Positions 30,419 to 39,215 of a DNA stretch of 64,000 nucleotides are shown in pieces. The DNA lies in assembly GCA_035647615.1 (NCBI GenBank), contig DASRND010000036.1, forward strand, positions 124,001 through 188,000. The letters run 5' to 3'. The translations under genes were made by a program, and so were the position numbers. The number at the start of each line of letters is the position of its first letter. Position 1 is the first letter of the stretch. Source of the DNA: Bacteroidales bacterium (GTDB lineage Bacteria > Bacteroidota > Bacteroidia > Bacteroidales > 4484-276). The notes under the pieces were generated by a model that saw only the letters and a program-made list of their open reading frames with translations, was not told the origin of the DNA and did not search any database.

Positions 30419-30717
30419 TAGACAGGTGGCAGTCGGCAGACGGTAGAAGTTACAGTAGCAAATAAAGATTGAGGATCAAAATTATATTATTGAATTTTAA
30501 AAACAGTGGGATGCAAGCCTTGAGCGCAGCGAAAGGATAACAGCCCTAAAGCCTCACCCCCGACCTCTCTCCAATTGGCTAAGGTGTACACACGAATAAA
30601 ATGGTGCAAGGAATACTAACTCCGGCCTTCAGGCCGGGGAACAAAGGATGTGAGAATCAGTAGGGCTTTAGCCCCAAAAATAAAAAGGTAATGATTTTAT
30701 AAAAAATATGGATTTGA
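30419..30717. repeat. Intergenic region with REP-like palindromes and dispersed repeat
   Basis: About 300 bases without a gene. It holds CCTCACCCCCGACCTCTCTC at 30552-30571 (shared with 34311 and 37160), the palindrome CCGGCCTTCAGGCCGG at 30622-30637 and the palindrome GGGCTTTAGCCC at 30663-30674. The two palindromes make a REP-like pair that could also end the leftward symporter transcript, whose stop is just to the right. Confidence 0.7.
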
Positions 30718-32190
30718 TTATCCGGTAACTTTTCCGGCTGAAGACATCCGCAAAGACGAAAGCCACAGCCCTGCATAGGTGAGCAGCCCGTTGATGATCA
30801 GCAATTCAAACCCAAACTTGTACCCCGACAATAGCTCCACCGAAAAGCTGCTCAGCAGATAACACAAAAGCGGCGAAAGAAATGCAATGAAAGGCACCCA
30901 GCGATCGGACACCGGGCGACGGGTAAAAAGCCCATAGGCAAAAAGCCCCAGCAACGGCCCATAGGTGTAACCGGCCACCGTGAAAAGTTCTTTAATAACA
31001 GCCTCATTGTTGATCCCTTTAAAAGCAATAACAACCAGAATCAGCAGTGCGGCAATGCCAAAATGTGCGGTGTAGCGGATTCGTTTCCGCTGCTGCTCGG
31101 TAAGTTTGTCGTTGCGATTGATGCCCAATATATCGACGGAAAATGAGGTGGTGAGTGCCGTCAATGCACTGTCAGCACTGGAGTAGGCGGCAGCTATGAG
31201 GCCAATGATAAAGACGATACCCGCCACCACGCCAAGGTGGTTGAGCGCTATTTCGGGAAAAAGTGTGTCGGAGGTGCCCGGCATAACAATACCCATCTGA
31301 TCGGCGTACATTGCCAGCGCTGCGCCGAGCATCAGAAACAACAGATTTACCGGCACCAATATCCAGCTCAGGGTGATGATATTTTTCTGAGCATCACGCA
31401 GATTACGACAGCTCAGGTTTTTCTGCATCATATCCTGATCCAGACCCGTCATTACGATGGCTATAAAAGCGCCCGAAATCAACTCCTTGAGAAAAAAACG
31501 CTTGTCGTGCCAGTCGGTAAAGATCATCTGCGAGTATTTGCTTTCGAAGATATTATTGACCAATCCACCGAGCGTAAGCCCCAGATGATCGCGGACAATA
31601 TAAAAAGTAATGCCGACGCTGGCCAGCAAAAAGGTAGTCTGGAGCGTGTCGGTCCAGACAATGGTTTTGATGCCGCCTTTAAAAGTGTAAAGATTGATCA
31701 GCAGCATGAACAACACCACGGTTAACCAAAACGGAATTCCAAAGCTGTCGAAGACAAATATCTGCAGGATGTTAATCACCAGGAACATGCGAAAAGATGC
31801 ACCGATGACGCGCGAGAGCAAAAAGTAAAAAGCTCCGGTTTTGTAGGACCAATAGCCAAAGCGGTCGAGCAGGTAGGTATAAATGGAGGTGAGTTGCAGG
31901 CGATAATAAAGCGGCAGCAGGATTTTTGCAATGGCGAAATACCCAAACAAATAGCCAATCACCACCATCATATACGAGAACCCGCTGTCGGTGACCCAGC
32001 CCGGGATGGAGATAAAAGTAACCCCCGAAAGTGACGCCCCGATCATACCATAGGCCACCACAAACCATGGCGACTTGCGGTTGCCCAGAAAATACGACTC
32101 GTTGTCGGAATTACGTGATGTGAAATAACCAATGATGAAAAGTAGCAGTGTGTAGGCAAGCAAACAAATGAAAATGAGCGAGGCTGACAT
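30718..32190 (-). CDS. Sodium:solute symporter (SSS family)
   Basis: A 490-residue inner-membrane protein with about 13 transmembrane segments and SSS landmarks: Y-F-L-G-N-R-K-S-P-W near residue 34, Y-G-M-I-G-A-S-L-S-G-V-T-F-I-S-I-P-G-W, and A-A-Y-S-S-A-D-S-A-L-T-A-L with the sodium-site serines. It imports an organic solute with Na+. The substrate cannot be read from sequence; relatives are variously annotated for sugars, sialic acid or amino acids. It is a single gene with its own -7 element. Confidence 0.88.
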   Translation of the reverse strand: MSASLIFICLLAYTLLLFIIGYFTSRNSDNESYFLGNRKSPWFVVAYGMIGASLSGVTFISIPGWVTDSGFSYMMVVIGYLFGYFAIAKILLPLYYRLQLTSIYTYLLDRFGYWSYKTGAFYFLLSRVIGASFRMFLVINILQIFVFDSFGIPFWLTVVLFMLLINLYTFKGGIKTIVWTDTLQTTFLLASVGITFYIVRDHLGLTLGGLVNNIFESKYSQMIFTDWHDKRFFLKELISGAFIAIVMTGLDQDMMQKNLSCRNLRDAQKNIITLSWILVPVNLLFLMLGAALAMYADQMGIVMPGTSDTLFPEIALNHLGVVAGIVFIIGLIAAAYSSADSALTALTTSFSVDILGINRNDKLTEQQRKRIRYTAHFGIAALLILVVIAFKGINNEAVIKELFTVAGYTYGPLLGLFAYGLFTRRPVSDRWVPFIAFLSPLLCYLLSSFSVELLSGYKFGFELLIINGLLTYAGLWLSSLRMSSAGKVTG

Positions 32191-32232
32191 AGTAAACTTG
32201 AGAGGTTGGTAGATTTGTTTTGGGTATTAATA

Positions 32233-32240
32233 CAAAGATA
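32233..32240 (-). promoter_or_regulatory. -7 element upstream of the sodium symporter gene
   Basis: Minus-strand TATCTTTG, a perfect TAnnTTTG match, 42 bases before the ATG. Confidence 0.45.
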
Positions 32241-32363
32241 AATTAGCGGATGGTCTGATTAGAATTTGTCATCATTACATCCAAACCCCAATAACCAAAT
32301 CGGTTTCCGGTGATTTCTGTTTTAAATTTTCTTTCTTTTGATTTATTCATCATTTTCAGCTTG

Positions 32364-32930
32364 TTATTTGGGATCAATTATCGCCTGCGCCATTTCGAGG
32401 AGCGACGGAAAATAATAATTCACCAGCCTTGGATTTTCGGTGGCAATGCTGTGGCTTTCGCCGATAAGAGCGGTGGTCATCTCCAGGCGCCGGCCAAAGA
32501 GCATATCGCTGCGGGAATCGCCGGCAATGATGGATTTTTTGAAACGAATTTCCGGGAAATCTTTCCGCGCTTTCAGTGCCATGCCCACATTGGGTTTGCG
32601 GTCGAAAGGACGATCTTTGGCCAACCCGCTACAATGATAAATCCTGTCGATGCTTCCGCTGGCAGCTTTCACCTCCTGAAGCATCTTCCGGTGAACTTCA
32701 TGTAACATTTCTTCTGTCATCAGCCCACGACCAATACCTTGCTGGTTGGTAACCACTACGATGCGTCCAAAGATTTCACTAAAGATTTTTATGGCTTCCC
32801 CCACCCCGCTTAACAGCCTGAACTCATCGGTTTGTTTTATATAATCGCCCACAATCCTTTCATTGATTACGCCGTCGCGATCCAGAAAAAGCGTCCAGGA
32901 TTTAGAAATATGCAAATTCTTTAAAGTCAT
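32364..32930 (-). CDS. gmhB: D-glycero-D-manno-heptose 1,7-bisphosphate phosphatase (HAD-IIIA)
   Basis: A 188-residue HAD phosphatase with motif I L-F-L-D-R-D-G-V-I-N-E, motif II V-V-T-N-Q-Q-G-I-G-R-G, the K-P-N-V-G-M segment and motif IV I-I-A-G-D-S-R-S-D-M. It removes the 7-phosphate of heptose bisphosphate during nucleotide-heptose synthesis. A zinc-type C-x-H cluster is not fully present (only H-C-S-G). Its start overlaps the guanylyltransferase gene by 29 bases and no alternative start exists before motif I. Confidence 0.85.
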   Translation of the reverse strand: MTLKNLHISKSWTLFLDRDGVINERIVGDYIKQTDEFRLLSGVGEAIKIFSEIFGRIVVVTNQQGIGRGLMTEEMLHEVHRKMLQEVKAASGSIDRIYHCSGLAKDRPFDRKPNVGMALKARKDFPEIRFKKSIIAGDSRSDMLFGRRLEMTTALIGESHSIATENPRLVNYYFPSLLEMAQAIIDPK

Positions 32931-33615
32931 CTTGTGCTTTTTGATAATCGGCTGGTATGCCGATGTCGATAAAATACTGGCGGCATATCAAACCAAAGAT
33001 TCTGTCGGCGGAGTAATATTTTTGCAAAAAGTCGCGCTCAAACGAAAATTTCTCCGGCAACTGTTTTGAATTAAAATATCGCTTGTTGATCATGTACATC
33101 CCAGCATTGATCAATCCTTTGCCAGTAGATTGATTTTTTTCAGCAAAACCGGTAATCCGGCGCTCTTCATCCATGGTCACGCTGCCATAACGGCTCACAT
33201 CGTTCGCTTCATACAATGCAAGGGTGATCACAGCCTCGCTGCTGCGCTGTGCGTTAAGAAGTTTTGGCACGTCCATTTCAAAAAAGGTATCACCATTCAT
33301 CACCAGCACCAGCGGCTCCTGCACTTGCTGCATCGCCAGTCGCAGTGCTCCTCCGGTACCCAACGGTTCTGATTCGATGGCATAGTCGAGCTGCAAATCG
33401 GCAAAAACATTTCCATAGTGTTCCGTGATAAGCTGATGTTTATGACCGACCGAAAGAATTACGCGTTTTAATCCCAAATCATCGAGGTATTGCAACAGAT
33501 AATCGAGAAACGGGCGGCCATTTACCGGCGCCATACATTTCGGCAATTCCTCCGCAATGGTTCCGCTAAGGCGTGTGCCAAGCCCTCCGGCCAGAATAAT
33601 GGCTTCTTTTATCAT
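32902..33615 (-). CDS. hddC: Heptose-1-phosphate nucleotidyltransferase (HddC-like)
   Basis: A 237-residue sugar-nucleotide transferase with the pyrophosphorylase signature A-I-I-L-A-G-G-L-G-T-R-L near residue 5, the E-P-L-G-T-G-G-A-L-R-L-A motif and V-M-N-G-D-T-F-F with a metal-binding aspartate. The gmhA-hddC-gmhB order points to D-glycero-alpha-D-manno-heptose-1-phosphate guanylyltransferase. The ATG at 33615 overlaps the gmhA stop by 4 bases. The HddA kinase needed for the GDP route is not in the window. Confidence 0.82.
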   Translation of the reverse strand: MIKEAIILAGGLGTRLSGTIAEELPKCMAPVNGRPFLDYLLQYLDDLGLKRVILSVGHKHQLITEHYGNVFADLQLDYAIESEPLGTGGALRLAMQQVQEPLVLVMNGDTFFEMDVPKLLNAQRSSEAVITLALYEANDVSRYGSVTMDEERRITGFAEKNQSTGKGLINAGMYMINKRYFNSKQLPEKFSFERDFLQKYYSADRIFGLICRQYFIDIGIPADYQKAQDDFKEFAYF

Positions 33616-34181
33616 CGTGGGAAAAGGGTTGATTCGACAAACTGACAAATAATGTGTCCTAGCATAATGTGCACTTCCTGGATGCGCGGCGTATCGTTGG
33701 AAGGTACGGTGAGCAGCAGGCTGCAAAGGGTTTTCATCTTACCACCATCATTACCGGTAAGTCCAACGGTGACCATACCTGCCTCGGTGGCAGCGAGCAA
33801 TGCTTTGATAATGTTGGGAGAGTTGCCGGAAGTAGAAATGGCCACCAGCACATCGCCTTCGCGACCTGCCGCTTTTACCATGCGGGCGTACACCTCGTCG
33901 AAACTATAGTCGTTGGCAACAGCCGTAAGAAACGAGGTGTTGGTGTGCAGCGCTTCGGCATAAAGCGGTGGACGATCGTAATAATAACGACCCGAAAGTT
34001 CTGCCGCCAGGTGCTGTGCGTCGGCAGCACTGCCACCATTACCACAAAACAGAACCTTCCCACCAGTAGCAAATGTCGCGGTCATCGCATCGGCAACCGC
34101 CTGCAGCATTTCCGGTAATTTGTCGTCAGCCAGAAGTGCCTGCCGAAGGTCAATACTGCTTTGTATAATTTCTTTGATCAT
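33612..34181 (-). CDS. gmhA: Phosphoheptose isomerase (SIS domain)
   Basis: A 189-residue SIS-domain isomerase converting sedoheptulose 7-phosphate to D-glycero-D-manno-heptose 7-phosphate. Typical segments are V-L-F-C-G-N-G-G-S-A-A-D-A-Q-H-L-A-A-E-L-S-G, A-I-S-T-S-G-N-S-P-N-I and Q-E-V-H-I-M-L-G-H. It starts the gmhA-hddC-gmhB operon; ATG at 34181 or 34190. Products feed heptose into LPS, capsule or S-layer glycans. Confidence 0.92.
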   Translation of the reverse strand: MIKEIIQSSIDLRQALLADDKLPEMLQAVADAMTATFATGGKVLFCGNGGSAADAQHLAAELSGRYYYDRPPLYAEALHTNTSFLTAVANDYSFDEVYARMVKAAGREGDVLVAISTSGNSPNIIKALLAATEAGMVTVGLTGNDGGKMKTLCSLLLTVPSNDTPRIQEVHIMLGHIICQFVESTLFPR

Positions 34182-34310
34182 AACGCCCATGTGTGAAAAG
34201 GGTGCAAAGATAATTTTTTCGGCGATCAGACTTGGGAATTGGGAGCTTATCAGCATCAATGTTTGAAAGATTGCGAAGCTATTTTTTAATCTTACCTCCG
34301 ACTATTCAGA

Positions 34311-34460
34311 CCTCACCCCCGACCCCTCTCCTGAAGGAGATGGGAGCTCTACTGCCAGGCATTGAGAGTGTTTGGGAAATGTTTTGCTTCGTTTAGGTTC
34401 TACCATAATGCCACGAAAGTGAGCTCCCTTCTCCGTGTCGGGTAAGCATCGGGGATAAGG
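34311..34460. repeat. MITE-like element with imperfect terminal inverted repeats
   Basis: The left end, CCTCACCCCCGACCCCTCTC through GATGGGAGCTC (34311-34350), is mirrored by the right end (34421-34460), whose complement reads CCTTATCCCCGATGC through GAAGGGAGCTCAC. The core is non-coding. Related left ends occur at 30552 and 37160, and the tract GATGGGAGCTCTACTGC is shared with 37192-37208. Confidence 0.65.
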
Positions 34461-34462
34461 CT

Positions 34463-34508
34463 ATAAAAAAAGCTCCTTTCCACCAAAAGGCGAAGAAGGA
34501 GCTATTTT
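34463..34508 (-). terminator. Terminator of the PNGase F-like gene
   Basis: On the minus strand AGCTCCTT pairs with AAGGAGCT around a 17-base loop and is followed by a run of seven T. It lies about 20 bases after the stop. Confidence 0.82.
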
Positions 34509-34523
34509 TAAATTTAATCTGAT

Positions 34524-37022
34524 TTATTGGATTATCACCTTTTTAACATCCACACCCGCTTTGCTTGTAACTTTAAGCAGGTAGAGGCCGGTAGAGAATG
34601 ACCGCACATCCACTTGCATGCGTTCTCCGTTCCAGGCAAATCTTGAAACTACTTTTCCCGAAAGGTTAATAAATTCAACTGTTGAATTTTGATTGCGGTC
34701 AGGCTGGTAGGATTCCAGTGTAAAAAAGTCGGATGCAGGGTTGGGGTCAACACGCAGACCTGTCAATTCCAGAGCCGGCACCGAAACCGAAATCATATTG
34801 CTATAGGTAATTACATGGGTGGTCACGTTCATCAGGGGGTTAAAAGTATCCTCACAATTGGGACAGGTAATCCCTGTAACACAGTCAGGATTTGATGGAT
34901 GGCACAAATCCACATAATTCGGATCAAATTCATATTCCAGGTTGAGGTTTGAAGTGCCCACAAAGCTCGTCATATCAAAATCAAAGATACGTCCGATAGA
35001 ACCTGGGCACCAGCCGGCACGGTTATAAATCCAGGTGCCGTTTTGCGGCTGACAACCGGCAGGATTGGGATTGCACACCGACCACAAATCCTGCGTAAAA
35101 GTGCGGCTTCCATTCACCTTTATAAAATGGGTAGCATGATAAAATTCTGAGGCATTGCCGGTATTGTTTTCACCCCAATTGTGTCCGGTAGTCATCACCT
35201 TTAGCGTTGCGGCGGTTGCATCAGGGTGGAAATTATAAACTGCCGGAGGAACCGGTTGCAGATTGGACATATCTCCAAAAGAATATTCTCCCCTCCAGAT
35301 TGGAGTAACCCATGAGTAGAGATATTCGGGAGTGCCTTTGGTAAACTCATAAAGAATATCAATCAAAAGCCCCTTGTCCCAGGTAATGCAATGGTAGCGC
35401 ACATCCACTTCGCCCTGAAGCAACGAAGCATAATCGGTAACGTCGGCCTCATCGCTACAGCCCACACCAAACGGTGTTAGGTAGCGGTACATTTCAATCC
35501 AATTTCCGTCGAGGTCTTTTACTTCCACATGCGAAACGCGGTCGTAAGGATCGCAGCCGCCCTCCGGACACGAAATGGTGAGAACTGAATTAATAGTAGA
35601 AAACGCCCCTGTAAAAGTTGGAAAAACAAAGGTGCCATAAACGATTTGCTCGTCAGCATTCACCAAATCGCCGGCAAATGTCTGTACTTCCATATCTGAA
35701 ATTTCATTGGTAACTTCAAAATTCACCACCTTGGTAGTAACGTTACCGCCAGTGATGGCACTGCTTACAGTCATGCTGTAATTTCCAAAGGCCGGCGGTG
35801 TCCAGTAAGTGGTATAGTGGTTATTATCACGAATGATAACATGCAATAATTGGCCTTCCAGACTGAATGTAAGTGATTCGACAAAAAGCACCTCCGGATG
35901 CTCCACCTCCGATTCGGCCACAAACATCACCGGCTTCAGCTCATCCATATAAACCTTGTTGCCGTCCACAGGCCTTCTTACTTTAAGCGTAGCGGAATAA
36001 GAGGATGCATCCACCACCTCAAACTCATTGATGAGTTCGTTGGCCGGTGCATACACATCGTCGCCGGGCTGCGAAGCCTTTACTTTTACTATTCCCGGTT
36101 CCCCGGCAAGAGTAAGAATGTTACCGGAAACGGCAGCTGGTCCTTCTATAATTGTATAAACAACCGGTAAACCGGAGCTGGCAGTTGCCTGAAGTTGAAA
36201 AGGCGCATCCGTGGTGAGTTTGTTGCCAATAGCCGGAAAGTTGATGAACTGGTAAAGTCCGTTCAGGTCGGGCTGACGTACCAAAATATTATCAAAGCCG
36301 CCTACCCCTCCCTGCGAATGGAAGAATATCCCATCCCAAACCGTATTATCGGTTTTGGTTCCGGAACCGGGCGTAAGCTCCATACTTATCCCTTGAATTT
36401 CGGCTGCTGGCAGCCAATCGCCCAAAGTGCCCAATTTGTAAAATAGAGCGATGGTTCCTACGCCGCCGTTGGCCGTAAAATCCATCACCATTTTATAGCG
36501 TATCCACCCTTCTGTATTGGCCGCAAAACTAATTTCGGTGCCTGAAGGCAGCACAAGCTTGTTGCTGGCAGGGGCTGCTTCGCGCAAATAAATATACACT
36601 CCCCCATCGTTGGGTTCGGTGGAAAGGCCGGGAGCAATATGTCCGTCACCGTCGGCATCGAAGCCAACACCAAAGAAAACGCCCCACCAGTTTCTGTGCA
36701 TATCTACCTCTAATTCGATCACGCCATCCGAAAAGTCGAATTCAAAATTAGCAGTCGATTTCCGGGTAGCCGTGCGCCCAACGTTGGGGCCACCGTGTGG
36801 GTAAATTACAAACTGGCTGCCATCGGGCGATACAATCGTACCACTGGCATAGCCAATCTCGAAATCGGGAGAGGCTGCTGCGCTGTGAGCAATGGTCTTC
36901 CAGTTGTCCTGGCCATTCAAATCACCGGCATCAAGGCTGTTAAAATCATACGTCGAAACTATCTGCGACATGCCCGTCAGGAAAGCCAGCAGGAATACAA
37001 GTGTGAGTAATTGTGTTTTCAT
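34524..37022 (-). CDS. Secreted PNGase F-like glycoamidase with type IX sorting domain
   Basis: An 832-residue modular exoprotein: Sec signal (1 to about 19), a lectin/laminin-G-like beta-sandwich (about 25-250), Ig-like segments (about 255-440), a PNGase F domain pair (about 445-745) and a type IX C-terminal sorting domain (755-832; R-V-D-P-N-P-A-S-D-F-F and a V-K-K-V-I-I-Q end). PNGase F hallmarks are C-D-P-Y-D-R (490-495), N-R-A-G-W-C-P-G (667-674) and N-A-S-E-F (623-627). Against Elizabethkingia PNGase F recalled from memory, Asp60 and Glu206 correspond to Asp494 and Glu626, but Glu118 corresponds to Ile546. It likely removes N-glycans from glycoproteins or binds them. Confidence 0.85.
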   Translation of the reverse strand: MKTQLLTLVFLLAFLTGMSQIVSTYDFNSLDAGDLNGQDNWKTIAHSAAASPDFEIGYASGTIVSPDGSQFVIYPHGGPNVGRTATRKSTANFEFDFSDGVIELEVDMHRNWWGVFFGVGFDADGDGHIAPGLSTEPNDGGVYIYLREAAPASNKLVLPSGTEISFAANTEGWIRYKMVMDFTANGGVGTIALFYKLGTLGDWLPAAEIQGISMELTPGSGTKTDNTVWDGIFFHSQGGVGGFDNILVRQPDLNGLYQFINFPAIGNKLTTDAPFQLQATASSGLPVVYTIIEGPAAVSGNILTLAGEPGIVKVKASQPGDDVYAPANELINEFEVVDASSYSATLKVRRPVDGNKVYMDELKPVMFVAESEVEHPEVLFVESLTFSLEGQLLHVIIRDNNHYTTYWTPPAFGNYSMTVSSAITGGNVTTKVVNFEVTNEISDMEVQTFAGDLVNADEQIVYGTFVFPTFTGAFSTINSVLTISCPEGGCDPYDRVSHVEVKDLDGNWIEMYRYLTPFGVGCSDEADVTDYASLLQGEVDVRYHCITWDKGLLIDILYEFTKGTPEYLYSWVTPIWRGEYSFGDMSNLQPVPPAVYNFHPDATAATLKVMTTGHNWGENNTGNASEFYHATHFIKVNGSRTFTQDLWSVCNPNPAGCQPQNGTWIYNRAGWCPGSIGRIFDFDMTSFVGTSNLNLEYEFDPNYVDLCHPSNPDCVTGITCPNCEDTFNPLMNVTTHVITYSNMISVSVPALELTGLRVDPNPASDFFTLESYQPDRNQNSTVEFINLSGKVVSRFAWNGERMQVDVRSFSTGLYLLKVTSKAGVDVKKVIIQ

Positions 37023-37060
37023 AAACTTTTTGTTTTATGTTTTACTTTTAAAAGCTTTTT

Positions 37061-37068
37061 CAAAAGTA
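37061..37068 (-). promoter_or_regulatory. -7 element upstream of the PNGase F-like gene
   Basis: Minus-strand TACTTTTG, a perfect TAnnTTTG match, 38 bases before the ATG. The 12-G tract lies about 55 bases further upstream. Confidence 0.45.
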
Positions 37069-37123
37069 GGGTATTTTATTAATACACTTTCATAATTTTT
37101 TAGATAAATTTATTTTGCTAATT

Positions 37124-37135
37124 GGGGGGGGGGGG
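37124..37135. repeat. Homopolymer tract of 12 G
   Basis: Twelve consecutive G on the plus strand (C on the strand of the PNGase F-like gene), about 100 bases before that gene's start. Such tracts slip during replication and can change promoter strength. Confidence 0.9.
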
Positions 37136-37140
37136 ATTTG

Positions 37141-37210
37141 ATCTCACACCGACCCTAGACCTCACTCCGGCCACTCCCCGCAAGCCAGCGGGGATGGGAG
37201 CTCTACTGCG
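37141..37210. repeat. Dispersed repeat, third copy
   Basis: It contains GACCTCACTCCGGCCACTCC, the hairpin CCCCGC-AAGCCA-GCGGGG and GATGGGAGCTCTACTGC. It is related to the elements at 30552 and 34311. Confidence 0.6.
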
Positions 37211-37252
37211 TAAAGTTGTGAGAGTTTGCAACACAAGGCACTTTATTACAAG

Positions 37253-37858
37253 CTACATTTTCTCTATCTCTATTTTGTGAAAATCTGTGAAACGTTGCTG
37301 TACTTTTTCTGAAAGTTTTTGCCTTACGGCGAAGGTAAGCCTGCACGTCATCTGGAAATCCTGCGCCACAATCTCCAGGTCTTCTTCTTTTATGATGCGC
37401 ATCACGTCGTTCATATCGGCATAGTCAAATTTCACTTCAAAAGTATCTTTGATAATCCGGGTTACAATTTCGTTGTTGGCGATGGCGTCGGCAGTGGCAA
37501 ATTTGTAGGCGTTGATAAGTCCGCGCACACCGAGCTTGATGCCACCAAAATACCGAACTACCACGATGAGACAGTTGGTCAGTTCGTTGGAAAGCAATTG
37601 GCCATGGATGGGTTTTCCGGCAGTACCCGAAGGTTCGCCGTCGTCGTTGGCGCGGTACTCCTCCTGATGATGTCCCAATATCCAGGCATAGCAGTGATGA
37701 CGCGCGTCGTAATAATGTTTGCGCAACAGCTCCAACTCCTCTTTTATTTCCTCCTCGCTTTGCATCGGCATGGCATGCGCTATAAATTTGCTACCCTTGT
37801 CTTTATAGCTGCCCTCCGATTTTCGGCTCAGGGTTCTGTAAGTATCTTTTATTTCCAT
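37253..37858 (-). CDS. YigZ/IMPACT family protein
   Basis: A 201-residue protein of the YigZ (UPF0029/IMPACT) family. D-K-G-S-K-F-I-A-H-A near residue 20, D-A-R-H-H-C-Y-A-W-I, the hallmark N-D-D-G-E-P-S-G-T-A-G-K-P-I and V-V-V-R-Y-F-G-G-I-K-L-G are all present, with a C-terminal ferredoxin-like domain. Eukaryotic IMPACT regulates the Gcn2 kinase; the bacterial role is not settled. The ATG at 37858 fits the conserved N-terminus; a longer frame would run into trmD. It is separated from the trmD stop by 16 bases and is probably co-transcribed. Confidence 0.9.
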   Translation of the reverse strand: MEIKDTYRTLSRKSEGSYKDKGSKFIAHAMPMQSEEEIKEELELLRKHYYDARHHCYAWILGHHQEEYRANDDGEPSGTAGKPIHGQLLSNELTNCLIVVVRYFGGIKLGVRGLINAYKFATADAIANNEIVTRIIKDTFEVKFDYADMNDVMRIIKEEDLEIVAQDFQMTCRLTFAVRQKLSEKVQQRFTDFHKIEIEKM

Positions 37859-37874
37859 AATAAAACGTGACGAT

Positions 37875-38570
37875 TCATAACGATTTGCTTTCCTGCTCAT
37901 CCAGCAAATCAGGCCGGCGGGATTTGGTTTTTTGGATGGCTTTCTCCATCGACCACAGGTAAATGGCTTTTTCGTTTCCCGACAAAAGTATTTCGGGAAC
38001 TTTCCAACCATTGTAATCAGCCGGGCGGGTATAAACCGGCGGGCTAAGCAAACCATCCTGAAACGAATCGGAAAGCGCCGAAGTTTCGTCGCCCAGCACG
38101 CCGGGGATGAGCCGCACGATGCTATCGGTGACCACGGCTGCCGCCAGCTCGCCACCCGAAAGGACATAGTCGCCAACGGAAATTTCGAGGGTGATGTAAT
38201 GCTCGCGCAGCCGCTCGTCGATACCTTTGTAATGTCCGCAGAGCAGGATGATGTTTTGCAACGTAGAAAGCCGGTTGGCGGTGGGTTGGTCGAAGAGCCG
38301 GCCGTCGGGTGTAAGGAAAATTACTTCGTCATAATCCCGTTCACCGCGCAGTTTGTCGATCAGGTCGGCAATGGGTTGAATGGCCATCACCATTCCGGCG
38401 CCATGGCCGTAGGCATAATCATCTACACGCCGGTGTTTGTCGATGGAATAATCGCGGATGTTGTGGATATGGATCTCGGCCAGCCCCTTCGCTTTTGCCC
38501 GCTTGATAATGGAGTGATCGAAAGGGCCGGCAAATATCTCTGGAAAGATGGTGAGTATGTCGATACGCAT
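37875..38570 (-). CDS. trmD: tRNA (guanine-37-N1)-methyltransferase
   Basis: A 231-residue SPOUT (trefoil-knot) methyltransferase. [13 protein letters not shown] at the start, [24 protein letters not shown] and [10 protein letters not shown] form the SAM-binding knot. It methylates G37 of tRNAs to prevent frameshifts. The ATG at 38570 fits the family start. In many bacteria trmD is beside rplS; here rplS is 17 kb away. Confidence 0.96.
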   Translation of the reverse strand: MRIDILTIFPEIFAGPFDHSIIKRAKAKGLAEIHIHNIRDYSIDKHRRVDDYAYGHGAGMVMAIQPIADLIDKLRGERDYDEVIFLTPDGRLFDQPTANRLSTLQNIILLCGHYKGIDERLREHYITLEISVGDYVLSGGELAAAVVTDSIVRLIPGVLGDETSALSDSFQDGLLSPPVYTRPADYNGWKVPEILLSGNEKAIYLWSMEKAIQKTKSRRPDLLDEQESKSL

Positions 38571-38826
38571 CACAGTGTAGTTTTGATGTGAGCAATGCGC
38601 TGAATATCTTTTGATTTTCTGCCCCAACATTGGACCATTGGTTTCATAAACCGGCAGCTTTTTGTTATAAAATTTTGCATCATTTGGCAAAGGTAGCAAA
38701 ATCGATTTTTTGCAGGGGAGGAGGTTCCTTCTGTGAAAGAATGTTTTTTGGAAGGGGTTTGGCGGTTTGTAGTATGGTCTCGTGCGGGATATCGAAACAA
38801 TTACCCATCAGTTAACAGACTTTTTT

Positions 38827-39108
38827 TTACGAGGAGCCAATCTTTAAAAAACTCTGAAACACTCTTGGACCTTTGTAGTATTTCCCATCTGATGATTGCA
38901 TCTTCAGTTGACTACAATTTGTAGCCACCTCACTGCCTTCCTTTTTTAATCGGGTTTTTAAAACACTCCAATACTTTCTGGGATTAACACTTTCTGTTAA
39001 GATTTCGATTACATCAACTATCGAAAAATACCATTTCTCCTGTTCATTATCCCACTGAACTCTTATTTTTTTTGAGCCAAAAAGCCTTATCGATGTCTCC
39101 TTAGTCAT
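38827..39108 (-). pseudogene. Truncated Bro-N/antirepressor-like gene
   Basis: A 93-residue frame matching only the N-terminal domain of a common Bacteroidota/phage antirepressor-like family: I-R-L-F-G-S-K-K-I-R-V-Q-W-D, E-K-W-Y-F-S-I-V-D-V-I-E-I-L-T, P-R-K-Y-W-S-V-L-K-T-R-L-K-K-E-G-S, then Q-L-K-M-Q-S-S-D-G-K-Y-Y. After K-Y-Y-K the similarity stops and a short unrelated tail ends at a TAA, whereas full members continue for over 100 residues. It is probably a remnant of a mobile gene; the deletion joint is near 38870-38880. Confidence 0.65.
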
Positions 39109-39215
39109 TTTAAAATAAATTTTTGATAAACACTAAAAACACGCTTCAATCATCTATCGTCTCGTTCAGCCATTTCCTTAAAATCCTGCTCCCAAAAGTG
39201 AAGCTACTATGTATT

